Notes: a model not told the origin generated them from the letters alone. Counted from the stretch's first letter, positions 55,063 to 63,419 are shown. The stretch is DNA of 64,000 nucleotides from Lachnospiraceae bacterium (GCA_030523345.1 JAUNIR010000001.1:25209-89208); one strand, 5' to 3'. Translations and numbers: made by a program.

Positions 55063-55101
55063 GCTGTTATGTAGCGCAAAAGCACTGCATAGCAGCTTTT
55101 T
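55063..55101 (+). terminator. terminator of tRNA-Thr
   Basis: A 15-bp stem with two G-T pairs and one mismatch (55063-55077 with 55082-55096), loop AAAA, is followed by five T. Confidence 0.9.
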
Positions 55102-55120
55102 AGATAAGGACATTTTTAAT

Positions 55121-55381
55121 ATGGCATTAAATCCAAATGAAGAAATGAAAATGACATATACATCGGTGTTGACTAAGGATAATAAGCCGCTGATTTCTTT
55201 AAGTTTCGAGAGAGGAAAAGATAGCTGCGAAGCTGTTGTTCCAGAATGTAAGATTCTTAAGAATGATGGTTTTAGTGAGGAAGAAGTTGAGGCACTTGAA
55301 TATTATCTTAGGGTTAATAAGCAAACGATAATCGATAATTCTAAAGGAATATCTGGATTATTTAATATTCTGGGAAAGTAG
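55121..55381 (+). CDS. conserved hypothetical protein (86 residues)
   Basis: The frame begins MALNPNEEMKMTYTSVLTKD and ends FNILGK. A GATAAGGA ribosome site lies ten bases before the ATG, just after the tRNA terminator. The protein is acidic, soluble and mixed alpha/beta in appearance, with one Cys pair (SCEAVVPEC). The frame stays open upstream through the tRNA, but that part is not coding. I do not recognise a named family. It is followed 27 bases later by another small unknown gene. Confidence 0.72.
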   Translation: MALNPNEEMKMTYTSVLTKDNKPLISLSFERGKDSCEAVVPECKILKNDGFSEEEVEALEYYLRVNKQTIIDNSKGISGLFNILGK

Positions 55382-55408
55382 ATATAGTTGTAAATTTGGA
55401 GAGAGCAG

Positions 55409-55633
55409 ATGGGATATTTAATTTCAGAGACGACAAGAGAAGAACGTGAAAAAATAGTTGAGGAAGCACTTGGAAATATTGAGGCAACTTGTGATGGATG
55501 TGCACCAGGGCTTGCAGACATGTATGATGATTATATTAATGGCAAAAAAGAACTCAGAGAAATAACTATGGAATTTAATGCAAGATACGTTTCTGGGGAA
55601 GAAATGCCAACGAGAAGAAGCTGCGTTATGTAA
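55409..55633 (+). CDS. conserved small protein, possibly VbhA-antitoxin-like
   Basis: The 74-residue protein starts MGYLISETTREEREKIVEEA, then GNIEATCDGCAPGLADMYDDYINGKK with a C-x2-C pair. GGAGAGAG precedes the ATG. The central helix pattern and the YINGKKELREI end recall the VbhA-like antitoxin helix, but there is no Fic toxin gene next to it and the match is loose. A redox or metal role of the cysteine pair is equally possible. Function is unknown. Confidence 0.7.
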   Translation: MGYLISETTREEREKIVEEALGNIEATCDGCAPGLADMYDDYINGKKELREITMEFNARYVSGEEMPTRRSCVM

Positions 55634-55674
55634 ACCTATAAAAGATTTGATGTAATTATACTAGGAGGTAAGCC

Positions 55675-56199
55675 ATGAATGAAACATTAAAAGTACTTGA
55701 AACAAGAAGAAGTTGCAGAAATTTTGATAAAGATAAAATGGTGTCAGAAGAAGACATAAATGCAATCATTAAGGCAGGCACATATGCTGCAACAGGTATG
55801 GGAAAGCAGAGCCCAATTATTATAGCTGTAACAAATAAGGAACTAAGAGATAAGATTTCTGCTGAAAATGCCAAAATCATGGGTGTGGATATAGATCCAT
55901 TCTATGGAGCTCCAGTAATATTAATAGTTTTAGCTAACACAGATGTTGTTACATACAAGTATGATGGCGCGTTAGTTATGGGAAATCTCATGAATGCGGC
56001 AGAGAGTCTCGGTGTTTCAAGCATCTGGATTCATAGAGCCAAAGAAGAGTTCGATTCTGAATTTGGTAAGAAGATTTTAGCAGATCTTGGAATAGAAGGA
56101 AACTACGAGGGTATCGGACATTGTGCACTTGGATATAAAGCAGCACCACTTAATGAAGCTGCACCAAGAAAGGCTGATTACGTATATTATATAAAATAA
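55675..56199 (+). CDS. nitroreductase family protein
   Basis: The 174-residue protein is an FMN-dependent nitroreductase-fold enzyme: LETRRSCRNFDKDKMVSEEDI near the start (arginine/serine FMN contacts), ATGMGKQSP in the middle and a short family-typical C-terminal ALGYKAA. Such enzymes reduce nitro compounds, quinones or flavins with NAD(P)H. It lies after AGGAGG with good spacing and ends before a strong terminator. Confidence 0.93.
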   Translation: MNETLKVLETRRSCRNFDKDKMVSEEDINAIIKAGTYAATGMGKQSPIIIAVTNKELRDKISAENAKIMGVDIDPFYGAPVILIVLANTDVVTYKYDGALVMGNLMNAAESLGVSSIWIHRAKEEFDSEFGKKILADLGIEGNYEGIGHCALGYKAAPLNEAAPRKADYVYYIK

Positions 56200-56223
56200 A
56201 TTGACGGTTGTTTTTTCAAAATA

Positions 56224-56256
56224 AAAACCATCTTCCTAATTTGGGAGGATGGTTTT
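56224..56256 (+). terminator. intrinsic terminator after the nitroreductase
   Basis: A 13-bp stem with one G-T pair (56224-56236 with 56244-56256) has an A-run before and a T-run in the right arm. An upstream ATG at 56249 in the next frame lies inside it. Confidence 0.85.
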
Positions 56257-56284
56257 GCTATTGTTTAAGAGCGGAGGAATTATT

Positions 56285-56833
56285 GTGTTATATGTAATGA
56301 GACATGGAAGAACTGATTGGAATGCAAAACATAAGCTTCAGGGAAGAAGTGATATTCCGATAAATGATGATGGCAGAGAAATGGCTTTAAATGCATATGA
56401 AGAATATAAATCGGTTAATATAGATGTATGCTATTGCTCTCCGCTGATAAGAGCTGTTGAAACAGCGGAAATTGTACTAAAAGGACGAAATATTCCAATA
56501 ATAAAAGATGATAGACTTAAAGAAATGAGCTTTGGAGATTACGAAGGAACAGAATATGTTCTTGAGAAGCCAAATTGTCCTATCGCTGTAATATTTAAGG
56601 ACCCAGAAAAATATGTAGAGTCTATAGGCGGCGCTGAAACATTTGACGAATTATTTGCAAGGACGGGAGAGTTCCTTAAGGAAGTTGTAGAGCCCCAACT
56701 CAAAGAGGGAAAAGATATTCTTATAGTTGGTCATGGGGCAATGAATTCAAGCATTATTTGCCAAAGGAAAGGAATGTCAATTGGCGAGTTCTGGGACAAT
56801 AGTTTAAGACATTGTACATTGTTTGAAGTGTAA
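56285..56833 (+). CDS. histidine phosphatase (phosphoglycerate mutase-like)
   Basis: The 182-residue protein has the catalytic RHG motif in VMRHGRTDWN, RSDIPINDDG, SPLIRAVETAEI, and the second histidine in ILIVGHGAMN. It removes phosphate from small substrates via a phosphohistidine. Translation is taken from GTG at 56285, seven bases after GGAGG, giving the typical MLYVMRHG start. The frame opening to 56249 enters the terminator. It may be a broad-specificity phosphatase. Confidence 0.92.
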   Translation: MLYVMRHGRTDWNAKHKLQGRSDIPINDDGREMALNAYEEYKSVNIDVCYCSPLIRAVETAEIVLKGRNIPIIKDDRLKEMSFGDYEGTEYVLEKPNCPIAVIFKDPEKYVESIGGAETFDELFARTGEFLKEVVEPQLKEGKDILIVGHGAMNSSIICQRKGMSIGEFWDNSLRHCTLFEV

Positions 56834-56850
56834 TATTAATATGCTATACT
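56823..56850 (+). promoter_or_regulatory. promoter of the LacI-like/GGDEF gene
   Basis: TTGAAG (56823-56828) and TATACT (56845-56850) are spaced by 16 bases and overlap the end of the phosphatase gene. Confidence 0.6.
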
Positions 56851-56873
56851 AAAGTAGTAAAGTTTTACTTTAG
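56849..56873 (+). promoter_or_regulatory. inverted repeat over the transcription start and ribosome site
   Basis: CTAAAGTA (56849-56856) and TACTTTAG (56866-56873) form a perfect 8-bp inverted repeat that overlaps the -10 end and the start of the TAGGAG ribosome site. It may be an operator or an RNA hairpin hiding the Shine-Dalgarno site. Confidence 0.55.
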
Positions 56874-56882
56874 GAGAAAGTA

Positions 56883-58754
56883 ATGAGAAAAAAGATTGCT
56901 ATCTATATTGGGGAGATAGGCGGAGCTTTTCAACATATAATGATACAGGCAATTACAGCCAAGGCTAATGCGCTTGGTTATGATGTTGTGGCAATTTGTT
57001 CTTTTGGATCATACAATTATGACATTTTGTATGCGGAAGGAGAAAAAGCTAGCATTAATCTGGCAGATCCATCTATGTTTGATGGAATAATTGTTACAGA
57101 GGATCTTTTTGATAACCCTGGAATGGAAGATGAACTGTATGAAAAACTTAAGAAAGAAGCAAAATGTCCAGTTGTATATCTTCGTACGCATAGAGAAGGG
57201 CTTCATGGTATCTTACTAGAAAATTATGTATCTATGGAGCGAATGGTTAGACATTTTACGGATGATCATGGATTTACAGATATATGTTATATGTCGGGTA
57301 AGGCTGGGAATTACGATGCTGCAGAACGTCTTAGAGCCTTTATGGATGTAATGAAGGAAAAGAACATTCCAGTAACAGAACATATGATTTTCCATGGAGA
57401 TTTCTGGAGAGATAAAGGTAGGGAAGCCGTAAACTGGTTCATGGAAGGACGAGATAGTTATCCACAAGTTATAATATGCGCCAATGATTATATGGCGCTA
57501 TCAGTATGTGACGAACTGAGAAATCGGGGAATCAGAGTTCCCGAAGATGTGTGTGTAAGTGGATTTGATTTCATAGATGAAGCAAGAGCATATGAGCCTA
57601 CAATGACTTCACTTGAAGTGGACTTTGAAGGAATGTCTGAACGTGCTATCAGTATTATTGATAATGTTAATAATGGTAAGGACGAAGAATACATTCAGTA
57701 TATGCCTGCTAAGCTTGTCCTCAACAAAAGTTGTGGATGTGGAGAACAGCGAAAATTTGGTGATGTCGGTGCGATTATAGCTAAGGATTATCGAAAAACA
57801 GCCAGCATGAAAAACAATATGCTTATGGGCATTGAATACCAGGACTGTTTTGAAATACCTGAGTGTATGGCTGTTGCGGATAAATTTAGGGATGCAATTA
57901 AAGCAGATAAGGCTTTTTTCTGTATGGCAGACACTAATGAGCAGGGCTTTGATGAGGTTGAAAACGATAGTTTATTTACGGAACAAATGATTCTCACAGA
58001 GATTTTCGAAGAAAAAAATCGTAGAATCTCTTGTAATAAGACATTCGCAAGAAGAGAACTATTGCCAAAAGAGTTTTTTGACAAAGATGAACCGAGTAAC
58101 TATTTTTTCTTTACTATACATTTCAAAAACATAGTATATGGCTACATGGCTACAGATATGCCAAAAGATGACTGGTTTGATATATATACGCAGGCGTATC
58201 TGATAAGCTTGGCAAATGCCATTGAAAATTGTAATGTCCATAGCCGAATGGAAAAGCTGGAAGAAATAAGATCACTATATCAGAAAGATGCACTGACAGG
58301 TCTTTATAATAGAAGAGGCTTTGATAAATTACTTCGAGACAAATTCATGAAGGCTAGAGCAAATAATGAGAATTTTGGAATAGCAAGTATTGATATGGAT
58401 AATCTAAAGATTATCAATGACGGATTTGGACATGCATCAGGAGATATAGCACTTAAAGCTCTTGCAAATGCTCTTTCTAATGTTATAGAAGATGATGAGT
58501 GTGCAGCTAGAATCGGCGGAGATGAATTTGCAGCTATTATAAATATTAAAGATTCTGAAAGTCAGGATAAGTTTAAGACTCGATTAAAAGAAGAACTAAA
58601 CGATTATAATAAAGATAAGAAAGATTTTGAAGTTGGGGCAAGTATTGGTATTTGTGAGGTATTAGAAGTTCCTGATGCACCACTTATTGAATGTCTTAAA
58701 GTTGCTGACATGAGAATGTATGAGGATAAAAAAACAAAGAAGAACCACAGATAA
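56883..58754 (+). CDS. LacI-type ligand-binding domain fused to GGDEF diguanylate cyclase
   Basis: The 623-residue protein lacks a signal peptide and lacks the LacI helix-turn-helix. Residues 1 to about 280 are a periplasmic-binding-protein-like sensor of the LacI type (ICANDYMALSVCDELRNRGIRVPEDVCVSGFD). A middle region holds CGCG near 283 and a possible GAF-like stretch. From about 460 there is a GGDEF domain with DALTGLYNRRGFDKLL and an intact GGDEF at 545-549. No RxxD inhibitory site lies five residues before it. It likely makes c-di-GMP in response to a cytoplasmic sugar-like ligand. Confidence 0.9.
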   Translation: MRKKIAIYIGEIGGAFQHIMIQAITAKANALGYDVVAICSFGSYNYDILYAEGEKASINLADPSMFDGIIVTEDLFDNPGMEDELYEKLKKEAKCPVVYLRTHREGLHGILLENYVSMERMVRHFTDDHGFTDICYMSGKAGNYDAAERLRAFMDVMKEKNIPVTEHMIFHGDFWRDKGREAVNWFMEGRDSYPQVIICANDYMALSVCDELRNRGIRVPEDVCVSGFDFIDEARAYEPTMTSLEVDFEGMSERAISIIDNVNNGKDEEYIQYMPAKLVLNKSCGCGEQRKFGDVGAIIAKDYRKTASMKNNMLMGIEYQDCFEIPECMAVADKFRDAIKADKAFFCMADTNEQGFDEVENDSLFTEQMILTEIFEEKNRRISCNKTFARRELLPKEFFDKDEPSNYFFFTIHFKNIVYGYMATDMPKDDWFDIYTQAYLISLANAIENCNVHSRMEKLEEIRSLYQKDALTGLYNRRGFDKLLRDKFMKARANNENFGIASIDMDNLKIINDGFGHASGDIALKALANALSNVIEDDECAARIGGDEFAAIINIKDSESQDKFKTRLKEELNDYNKDKKDFEVGASIGICEVLEVPDAPLIECLKVADMRMYEDKKTKKNHR

Positions 58755-58767
58755 TTGGAGAAAAAAG

Positions 58768-59478
58768 ATGATTAAAAATGTTTTATTTGACCTTGATGGA
58801 ACACTTCTTCCAATGGATATGGATGAATTTACAAATGGATATTTTAAGCACCTTGTAAAAAAAGCTATGTCATATTCTGATAAATACAAACCAGATGAAC
58901 TTATAAAAGTTATCTGGGCTGGTGTAAAGGCAATGGTAATGAACAAAGGTGAAAAACCTAATGAGGACGCGTTTTGGGAGTATTTTGCATCAGTTTATGG
59001 TGACGAGGCTCTTAAGGACAGAGCTATATTTGATGATTTCTATGCTAACGATTTTATTTGCGCAAAGGACTATACTGGTTACAACGAGGACGCAAAAAAG
59101 TCTGTAGAAAAGATAAAAGAAGCGGGATATAAGGTTGTTCTTGCTACAAATCCAATTTTCCCAGAGATAGCAACAAGACAGAGAGTTAACTGGACGGGGA
59201 TGGATGTTAGTGACTTTGAAGCTTTTACATCATATGAAAACTGTACTTACTGTAAGCCAAACCCTGAATATTATTTAGAACTTCTTTCGAAGCTTAATAT
59301 GAGACCCGAAGAATGTCTTATGGTAGGAAATGATGTAGATGAAGACATGGAAGCAGGTTTAAAAGCGGGGATGCAAGTGTATTTAATTACAGATTGTATG
59401 ATTAATAAAAACAATTTGGATATAGATAAGTATCCACATGGAAGCTTTAATGATTTAGTAAAATTTCTTGGATTATAA
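58768..59478 (+). CDS. HAD superfamily hydrolase
   Basis: The 236-residue protein has HAD motif I FDLDGTLLPMD, motif II LATNP, a conserved lysine in CKPNPEYY and motif IV MVGNDVDEDMEAGLKAG. It is a cytoplasmic phosphatase of unknown substrate. The ATG at 58768 follows TTGGAG; the frame is open to 58720, within the previous gene. It is 13 bases after the GGDEF gene, so co-transcription is likely. Confidence 0.9.
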   Translation: MIKNVLFDLDGTLLPMDMDEFTNGYFKHLVKKAMSYSDKYKPDELIKVIWAGVKAMVMNKGEKPNEDAFWEYFASVYGDEALKDRAIFDDFYANDFICAKDYTGYNEDAKKSVEKIKEAGYKVVLATNPIFPEIATRQRVNWTGMDVSDFEAFTSYENCTYCKPNPEYYLELLSKLNMRPEECLMVGNDVDEDMEAGLKAGMQVYLITDCMINKNNLDIDKYPHGSFNDLVKFLGL

Positions 59479-59552
59479 GGTACTTTGTACTGAGTGGAAA
59501 AATTTAGAGTACACATATGATGTATAGAACACATCGTATCTAGGATTACGGA

Positions 59553-60194
59553 ATGAAATACGAAACATATATATTTGATATGGATGGAACAATCCTTGAC
59601 ACAATAGAAGACCTGACGGTTACAACAAATTATGCTATGGAAAAGATGGGGTACCCTAAACATACCATAGAAGAGGTTAAGTGGTTTGTTGGAAATGGCA
59701 TTATGATGTTAATAAAGCGTGCTGTTCCAGAGGGGACAAGTGAAGAAGATATTAAAAGGACTCATACATTTTTTATGGAGCATTACAAGGATCATTGTAA
59801 TGATAAAACGGGTCCGTATGAGGGTATTATTGAGTTATTGAATAAGCTCAAGGCAGCTGACAAAAAACTAGCGGTCGTTTCAAATAAAGCAGATGGTCCG
59901 GTAAAGGTTCTCGCACAGGAAATTTTCCCAGGATTATTTGATGTGGCGATTGGTGAGAGACCAGGAATAAATAAGAAACCAGCTAGAGATATGGTAGATG
60001 AGGCAATAAAACAGCTTGGAGCTGATAGGGATAAAACAGTTTACATCGGTGATACAAATGTTGACTTTGAAACTGCTAAGAACTCAGAGCTTGATTGCAT
60101 TCTTGTGTCATGGGGGTTCAGAGGTCGCGAGTTTATAGAACAGTATGATGCAGAATATTATGTTGATAGACCTGAAGAGATAATTAATATCTAA
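59553..60194 (+). CDS. HAD family phosphatase, phosphoglycolate-phosphatase-like
   Basis: The 213-residue protein matches HAD subfamily IA: FDMDGTILDTIEDL (nucleophile Asp), VVSNKADG, KPARDMVDEAIKQLG and YIGDTNVDFETAKNS. The cap domain (about 15-85) is of the Gph type, so it may dephosphorylate 2-phosphoglycolate or a similar small phosphate ester. An AGGAT site precedes the ATG. It belongs to a run of three HAD genes between 58768 and 60898. Confidence 0.9.
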   Translation: MKYETYIFDMDGTILDTIEDLTVTTNYAMEKMGYPKHTIEEVKWFVGNGIMMLIKRAVPEGTSEEDIKRTHTFFMEHYKDHCNDKTGPYEGIIELLNKLKAADKKLAVVSNKADGPVKVLAQEIFPGLFDVAIGERPGINKKPARDMVDEAIKQLGADRDKTVYIGDTNVDFETAKNSELDCILVSWGFRGREFIEQYDAEYYVDRPEEIINI

Positions 60195-60215
60195 TGATAG
60201 TATAGAGGTAAAATT

Positions 60216-60440
60216 ATGAATCCACAAAATTTAATGCAGGTTATGGCTGCATGGAACACATTCAAGACAAATCACCCTAAGTTCCCGGCATTTATTCAAG
60301 CTTTACAAGCCCAGGGAATTGAGGAAGATAGTATAATAGAAATTTCTGTTACGGATCCAGATGGAAAGAAAATAGAGACTAATATTAAAGTTAAAAATTC
60401 AGATTTGGAGCTTTTTATGAGTCTAAAGGAAATGAGGTAG
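60216..60440 (+). CDS. conserved hypothetical protein (74 residues)
   Basis: The frame starts MNPQNLMQVMAAWNTFKTNH, continues with a helix, then a beta-rich part ending LELFMSLKEMR. GAGG stands eight bases before the ATG. It is soluble, without membrane segments or cysteines. I do not recognise a domain. It is 21 bases after the HAD phosphatase and probably shares its transcript. Confidence 0.75.
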   Translation: MNPQNLMQVMAAWNTFKTNHPKFPAFIQALQAQGIEEDSIIEISVTDPDGKKIETNIKVKNSDLELFMSLKEMR

Positions 60441-60509
60441 TAGTCATAAAAATATATATTAATAAAACATCATCGTGCAGTCCCGTTTATTGTACAGGAT
60501 GGATGATAT

Positions 60510-60545
60510 AAAAATATCAAAGAAACAGTTCTTTGGTATTTTTTT
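60510..60545 (+). terminator. intrinsic terminator after the 74-residue gene
   Basis: A 15-bp stem with one G-T pair (60510-60524 with 60529-60543) is followed by T residues. The left arm is A-rich, so it may act on both strands. Confidence 0.88.
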
Positions 60546-60571
60546 ATTTCAGAAATATAAGGAGGTTGCAT

Positions 60572-60898
60572 ATGATTATAGCGGTAGATTTTGACGGAAC
60601 ATTATGCGAGGAGTGCTGGCCAGAAATTGGTAATCCAAATCTCAAGCTTATAGGAGAATTAATATATAGAAGAAGTCTTGGAGATAAGTTAATACTATGG
60701 ACATGTAGAGTGGGACTTCCACTAGTGCAAGCTGTTAAATGGTGCAAAAGTTATGGGCTTGAATTTGATGCAGTTAATGAAAATGTTCCAGAAGTAATAG
60801 AAAAGTATGGTAGTGAATCAAGAAAGATTTCAGCAGATATTTATATAGATGATAGAGCTGAAAAGCCATGGATTACGCTTATTGAAGAGGCTGTATAG
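60572..60898 (+). CDS. small HAD-like hydrolase
   Basis: The 108-residue protein has motif I AVDFDGTLCEECWPEIG, LILWTCRVG as motif II and a late YIDDRAEKP as motif IV. It matches the capless, short HAD proteins often of BT0820 or phage-like type. ATG 60572 follows AAGGAGG; the frame is open to 60533 inside the terminator. Substrate is unknown. Confidence 0.87.
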   Translation: MIIAVDFDGTLCEECWPEIGNPNLKLIGELIYRRSLGDKLILWTCRVGLPLVQAVKWCKSYGLEFDAVNENVPEVIEKYGSESRKISADIYIDDRAEKPWITLIEEAV

Positions 60899-60919
60899 CT
60901 GGGATAATAGCGTAATTGT

Positions 60920-60970
60920 AAAATAATCGTATTTATTTATCTAAAATTAGAAAATAAACGCGGTTATTTT
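60920..60970 (+). other. long AT-rich imperfect hairpin
   Basis: AAAATAATCG near 60920 pairs with CGGTTATTTT (60961-60970), and TTTATTT with AAATAAA inside it. It is likely a terminator-like structure for the HAD gene, although no clean T-run follows. The rest of 60899-61035 shows nothing else recognisable. Confidence 0.45.
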
Positions 60971-61035
60971 GATTTAAATAGACATGGTTTGGACATATAA
61001 CATGATGTAAGATGATTTATGTGTTGTTTTAAAAC

Positions 61036-61064
61036 TTGAATTAGGCTTATAAATATGTTAAACT
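61036..61064 (+). promoter_or_regulatory. promoter of the export operon
   Basis: TTGAAT (61036-61041) and TAAACT (61059-61064) are separated by 17 bases. GTTAG-N6-CTAAC (61072-61087), enclosing the palindrome TTAGCTAA, lies at the expected start site and may be an operator. Confidence 0.6.
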
Positions 61065-61109
61065 TTAGTAAGTTAGCTAAGACTAACCTATGAAGTTTTG
61101 GAGGCTATT

Positions 61110-62543
61110 ATGAAATTCAGTAGAAAACCATATGTATTTATTACATCTTGTTTCTTTAGTACCGCAATATTATTTTCTGGATGCAGTGTTAAGGCAAATG
61201 AGTATATTACGGAAACTGCCCAATATGATTCATTAGCGAATGAGGTAGAAGTAACAGGAGTTGTTCATGGAGAAACGGAAAAAACATATTATTCCGAAGT
61301 GTCTGCCCCTATTTCTATGCTTACACTTAAGGTTGGAGATACAGTAAAAAATGGCGAAAAGATTGTTGAGTACGACACATGGGATCTTGAGAATTCATTA
61401 ACGGGAGCAAGTCTTTCTGTAGAATCATCTCAGAGCTCAGCTGATGGACAGGTTAAAGATAGCAATAAAAAAGCTGCAATATATAATAAGGCAACTTCGG
61501 ATGTTGAAATATATAAACTTCTATATGCATGGGCTAGAACTGATTCCGATGCGATTGATATAAATCAGTATAAAGAAGCATTTGATGTTAAAACTGTTCA
61601 AAGATGCATGAATGCAAGCATTGCAGATAAGCAATATCAGCTTACAAAGCTTGGAAATGACATTTCAAATGAAGAAGATATAGAGAAAGTAAAAAAAATA
61701 AGAGAAGAAATGGATGATTTAGAGGAGCAGATAGCAGGTATTAATAAGGATATAGCAAATCTTCCATTAGCCGAAAATAACCCAGAAGAATACAAAAGAT
61801 TAATTGCTGATTCAAATTGGATGGCAGACATAAGAACAAACTGGACACAGTCGCAGACACAGGCTAATGCATACGAGGGACAGATTCTAAATTCTAGTCA
61901 GAAGGATGCTCTTTATAAGAATGTTGAAGTTGCCAAGTTAAGTGAAGATATTGCTGCTAAAAATTTAGAAACAGCCATTACTGGCATTTGTTCTGAAATG
62001 AATGGGATTGTTACAAGTGTAAAAGCAGAACCAGGGGCAATGGTTGCAAAGGGCTCTCCAATAATTACTATAGAGGATGCTGATAATGTTAAAGTTGATG
62101 TGGAAATATCAAAGTATGACATAGGTTACATTAACGAAGGACAGAGAGCTTCTATTAATATTTCGGGTATAGACTATGATGGTACAGTAAGCAAAATCAA
62201 TCGTTTTGCAACAGGTGGAACATCTGATAATGCAAAGGTTAAGGTATCAGTTAAAATTAATAACCCAAATGACAGAGTATATCTTGGAATTCAGGCAGAT
62301 GTTATCATTTTTACAGAAGAAAAGACTAATGTGCTGACTATTCCAAGGGAAAGCTACTACAGTGATGACACAGGTGAATACGTATATGCTATCGAAAATG
62401 GAACAGTTGAGAAAAAATACATTAAAACTGGTATCGTAAATGATGAGAAGGTTGAAATTACTGGAGGCATTTCGGAGGGGTGTGTAGTTATTACTGATGC
62501 AATCACTGATGAAGAAGTTGGATCAAAAGCTGTTTCTAAATAA
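61110..62543 (+). CDS. HlyD/RND-type periplasmic adaptor lipoprotein
   Basis: The 477-residue protein has a lipoprotein signal (lipobox FSGC, Cys25). A split barrel-sandwich hybrid (EVSAPISMLTLKVGDTVKNGEKIVEYD and GICSEMNGIVTSVKAEPGAMVAKG) flanks a long helical hairpin at about 115-285. A beta-barrel and a membrane-proximal domain follow. In Gram-positive bacteria such adaptors work with MacB-like ABC exporters. The ATG at 61110 follows GGAGG. The ATPase and permease genes downstream complete the system; its substrate is unknown. Confidence 0.92.
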   Translation: MKFSRKPYVFITSCFFSTAILFSGCSVKANEYITETAQYDSLANEVEVTGVVHGETEKTYYSEVSAPISMLTLKVGDTVKNGEKIVEYDTWDLENSLTGASLSVESSQSSADGQVKDSNKKAAIYNKATSDVEIYKLLYAWARTDSDAIDINQYKEAFDVKTVQRCMNASIADKQYQLTKLGNDISNEEDIEKVKKIREEMDDLEEQIAGINKDIANLPLAENNPEEYKRLIADSNWMADIRTNWTQSQTQANAYEGQILNSSQKDALYKNVEVAKLSEDIAAKNLETAITGICSEMNGIVTSVKAEPGAMVAKGSPIITIEDADNVKVDVEISKYDIGYINEGQRASINISGIDYDGTVSKINRFATGGTSDNAKVKVSVKINNPNDRVYLGIQADVIIFTEEKTNVLTIPRESYYSDDTGEYVYAIENGTVEKKYIKTGIVNDEKVEITGGISEGCVVITDAITDEEVGSKAVSK

Positions 62544-62561
62544 TTAGTTACAGCTTTTTGT

Positions 62562-62580
62562 TTTACATCGAAGATGTAAA
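62562..62580 (+). repeat. 8-bp hairpin with GAA loop
   Basis: TTTACATC and GATGTAAA pair around GAA, between the adaptor and ATPase genes. It has the same loop as the hairpins near 980 and 1013 but an unrelated stem. Confidence 0.55.
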
Positions 62581-62603
62581 TTATGTAAACCACAGGTGCA
62601 GAA

Positions 62604-63404
62604 ATGAGCGTTAAAGAAATTACAGAAAATTTAGAAATAATAAACGAAAATGAGCTCCCTGATGAGGATAAGAACATTAGTGAGGCTGAGAAACAAGAGA
62701 AGAAAGTGATAATGGAATTTAAAAATGTCACTAAAGAGTATTCCAGGGGAGACAGAGTGTTTTATGCTCTTAAAGATGCAAATCTTACAATCAACGAGGG
62801 CGAAATGGTTGTAATACTTGGACCATCTGGGGCTGGTAAATCAACACTGCTTAATTTACTTGGTGGAATGGATAGATTATCAAGCGGTGAAATTTTTTTT
62901 GATGGCAAGGATATATCAAAATATACGGATAACCAGCTTACGCAGTATAGGGCTGCAAACGTTGGAGTTGTTTTTCAGTTTTATAATCTTATTCCAACAC
63001 TTACTGCTTATGAAAATGTTGCGCTTATGAAAAATATAGAAAAAAATACTATGGATCCTAAAGAGGCATTAAGAGAAGTTGGGCTTGAGGAACATATGCA
63101 TCAGTTCCCGTCACAGCTGTCAGGTGGTGAACAGCAGAGAACGTCTATTGCAAGAGCTATTGCTAAGAATCCAAGAATTCTTCTCTGCGATGAGCCAACA
63201 GGAGCGCTTGATACAGATACTGGACAAGATGTATTGAGACTTTTGCAAAGAATGAGTAAAGAGAAAAAAAGAACGGTAATAATGGTAACACATAATTCTT
63301 CGTTTGCGGATATTGCCGACACAGTGATAAGAGTTAAAAACGGTATGATTCAAAGTATTACTGCTAACAAAAACATTAAAGACGCTAGTGAAATAAGTTG
63401 GTAG
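62604..63404 (+). CDS. MacB/LolD-type ABC transporter ATP-binding protein
   Basis: The 266-residue ATPase has Walker A GPSGAGKSTLLN, a Q-loop VVFQFYNLIPTLTAYENV, signature LSGGEQQRTSIARAI, Walker B ILLCDEPTGALD and the H-loop VTHN. About 35 acidic residues precede the usual start (MEFKNVTKEY at about 37), so translation could instead begin at the later ATG. It belongs to the lipoprotein/permease export operon. Confidence 0.95.
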   Translation: MSVKEITENLEIINENELPDEDKNISEAEKQEKKVIMEFKNVTKEYSRGDRVFYALKDANLTINEGEMVVILGPSGAGKSTLLNLLGGMDRLSSGEIFFDGKDISKYTDNQLTQYRAANVGVVFQFYNLIPTLTAYENVALMKNIEKNTMDPKEALREVGLEEHMHQFPSQLSGGEQQRTSIARAIAKNPRILLCDEPTGALDTDTGQDVLRLLQRMSKEKKRTVIMVTHNSSFADIADTVIRVKNGMIQSITANKNIKDASEISW

Positions 63405-63419
63405 TTGGGAGAATAGTTA

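Noticed and set aside
54965..55120. Upstream extension of the 86-residue gene to an ATG at 54965
   Set aside because: The extension runs through tRNA-Thr and its terminator; a good ribosome site and ATG lie at 55121.
56249..56284. ATG start at 56249 for the histidine phosphatase
   Set aside because: It lies inside the terminator hairpin of the previous gene; GTG at 56285 follows GGAGG and gives the standard family N-terminus.
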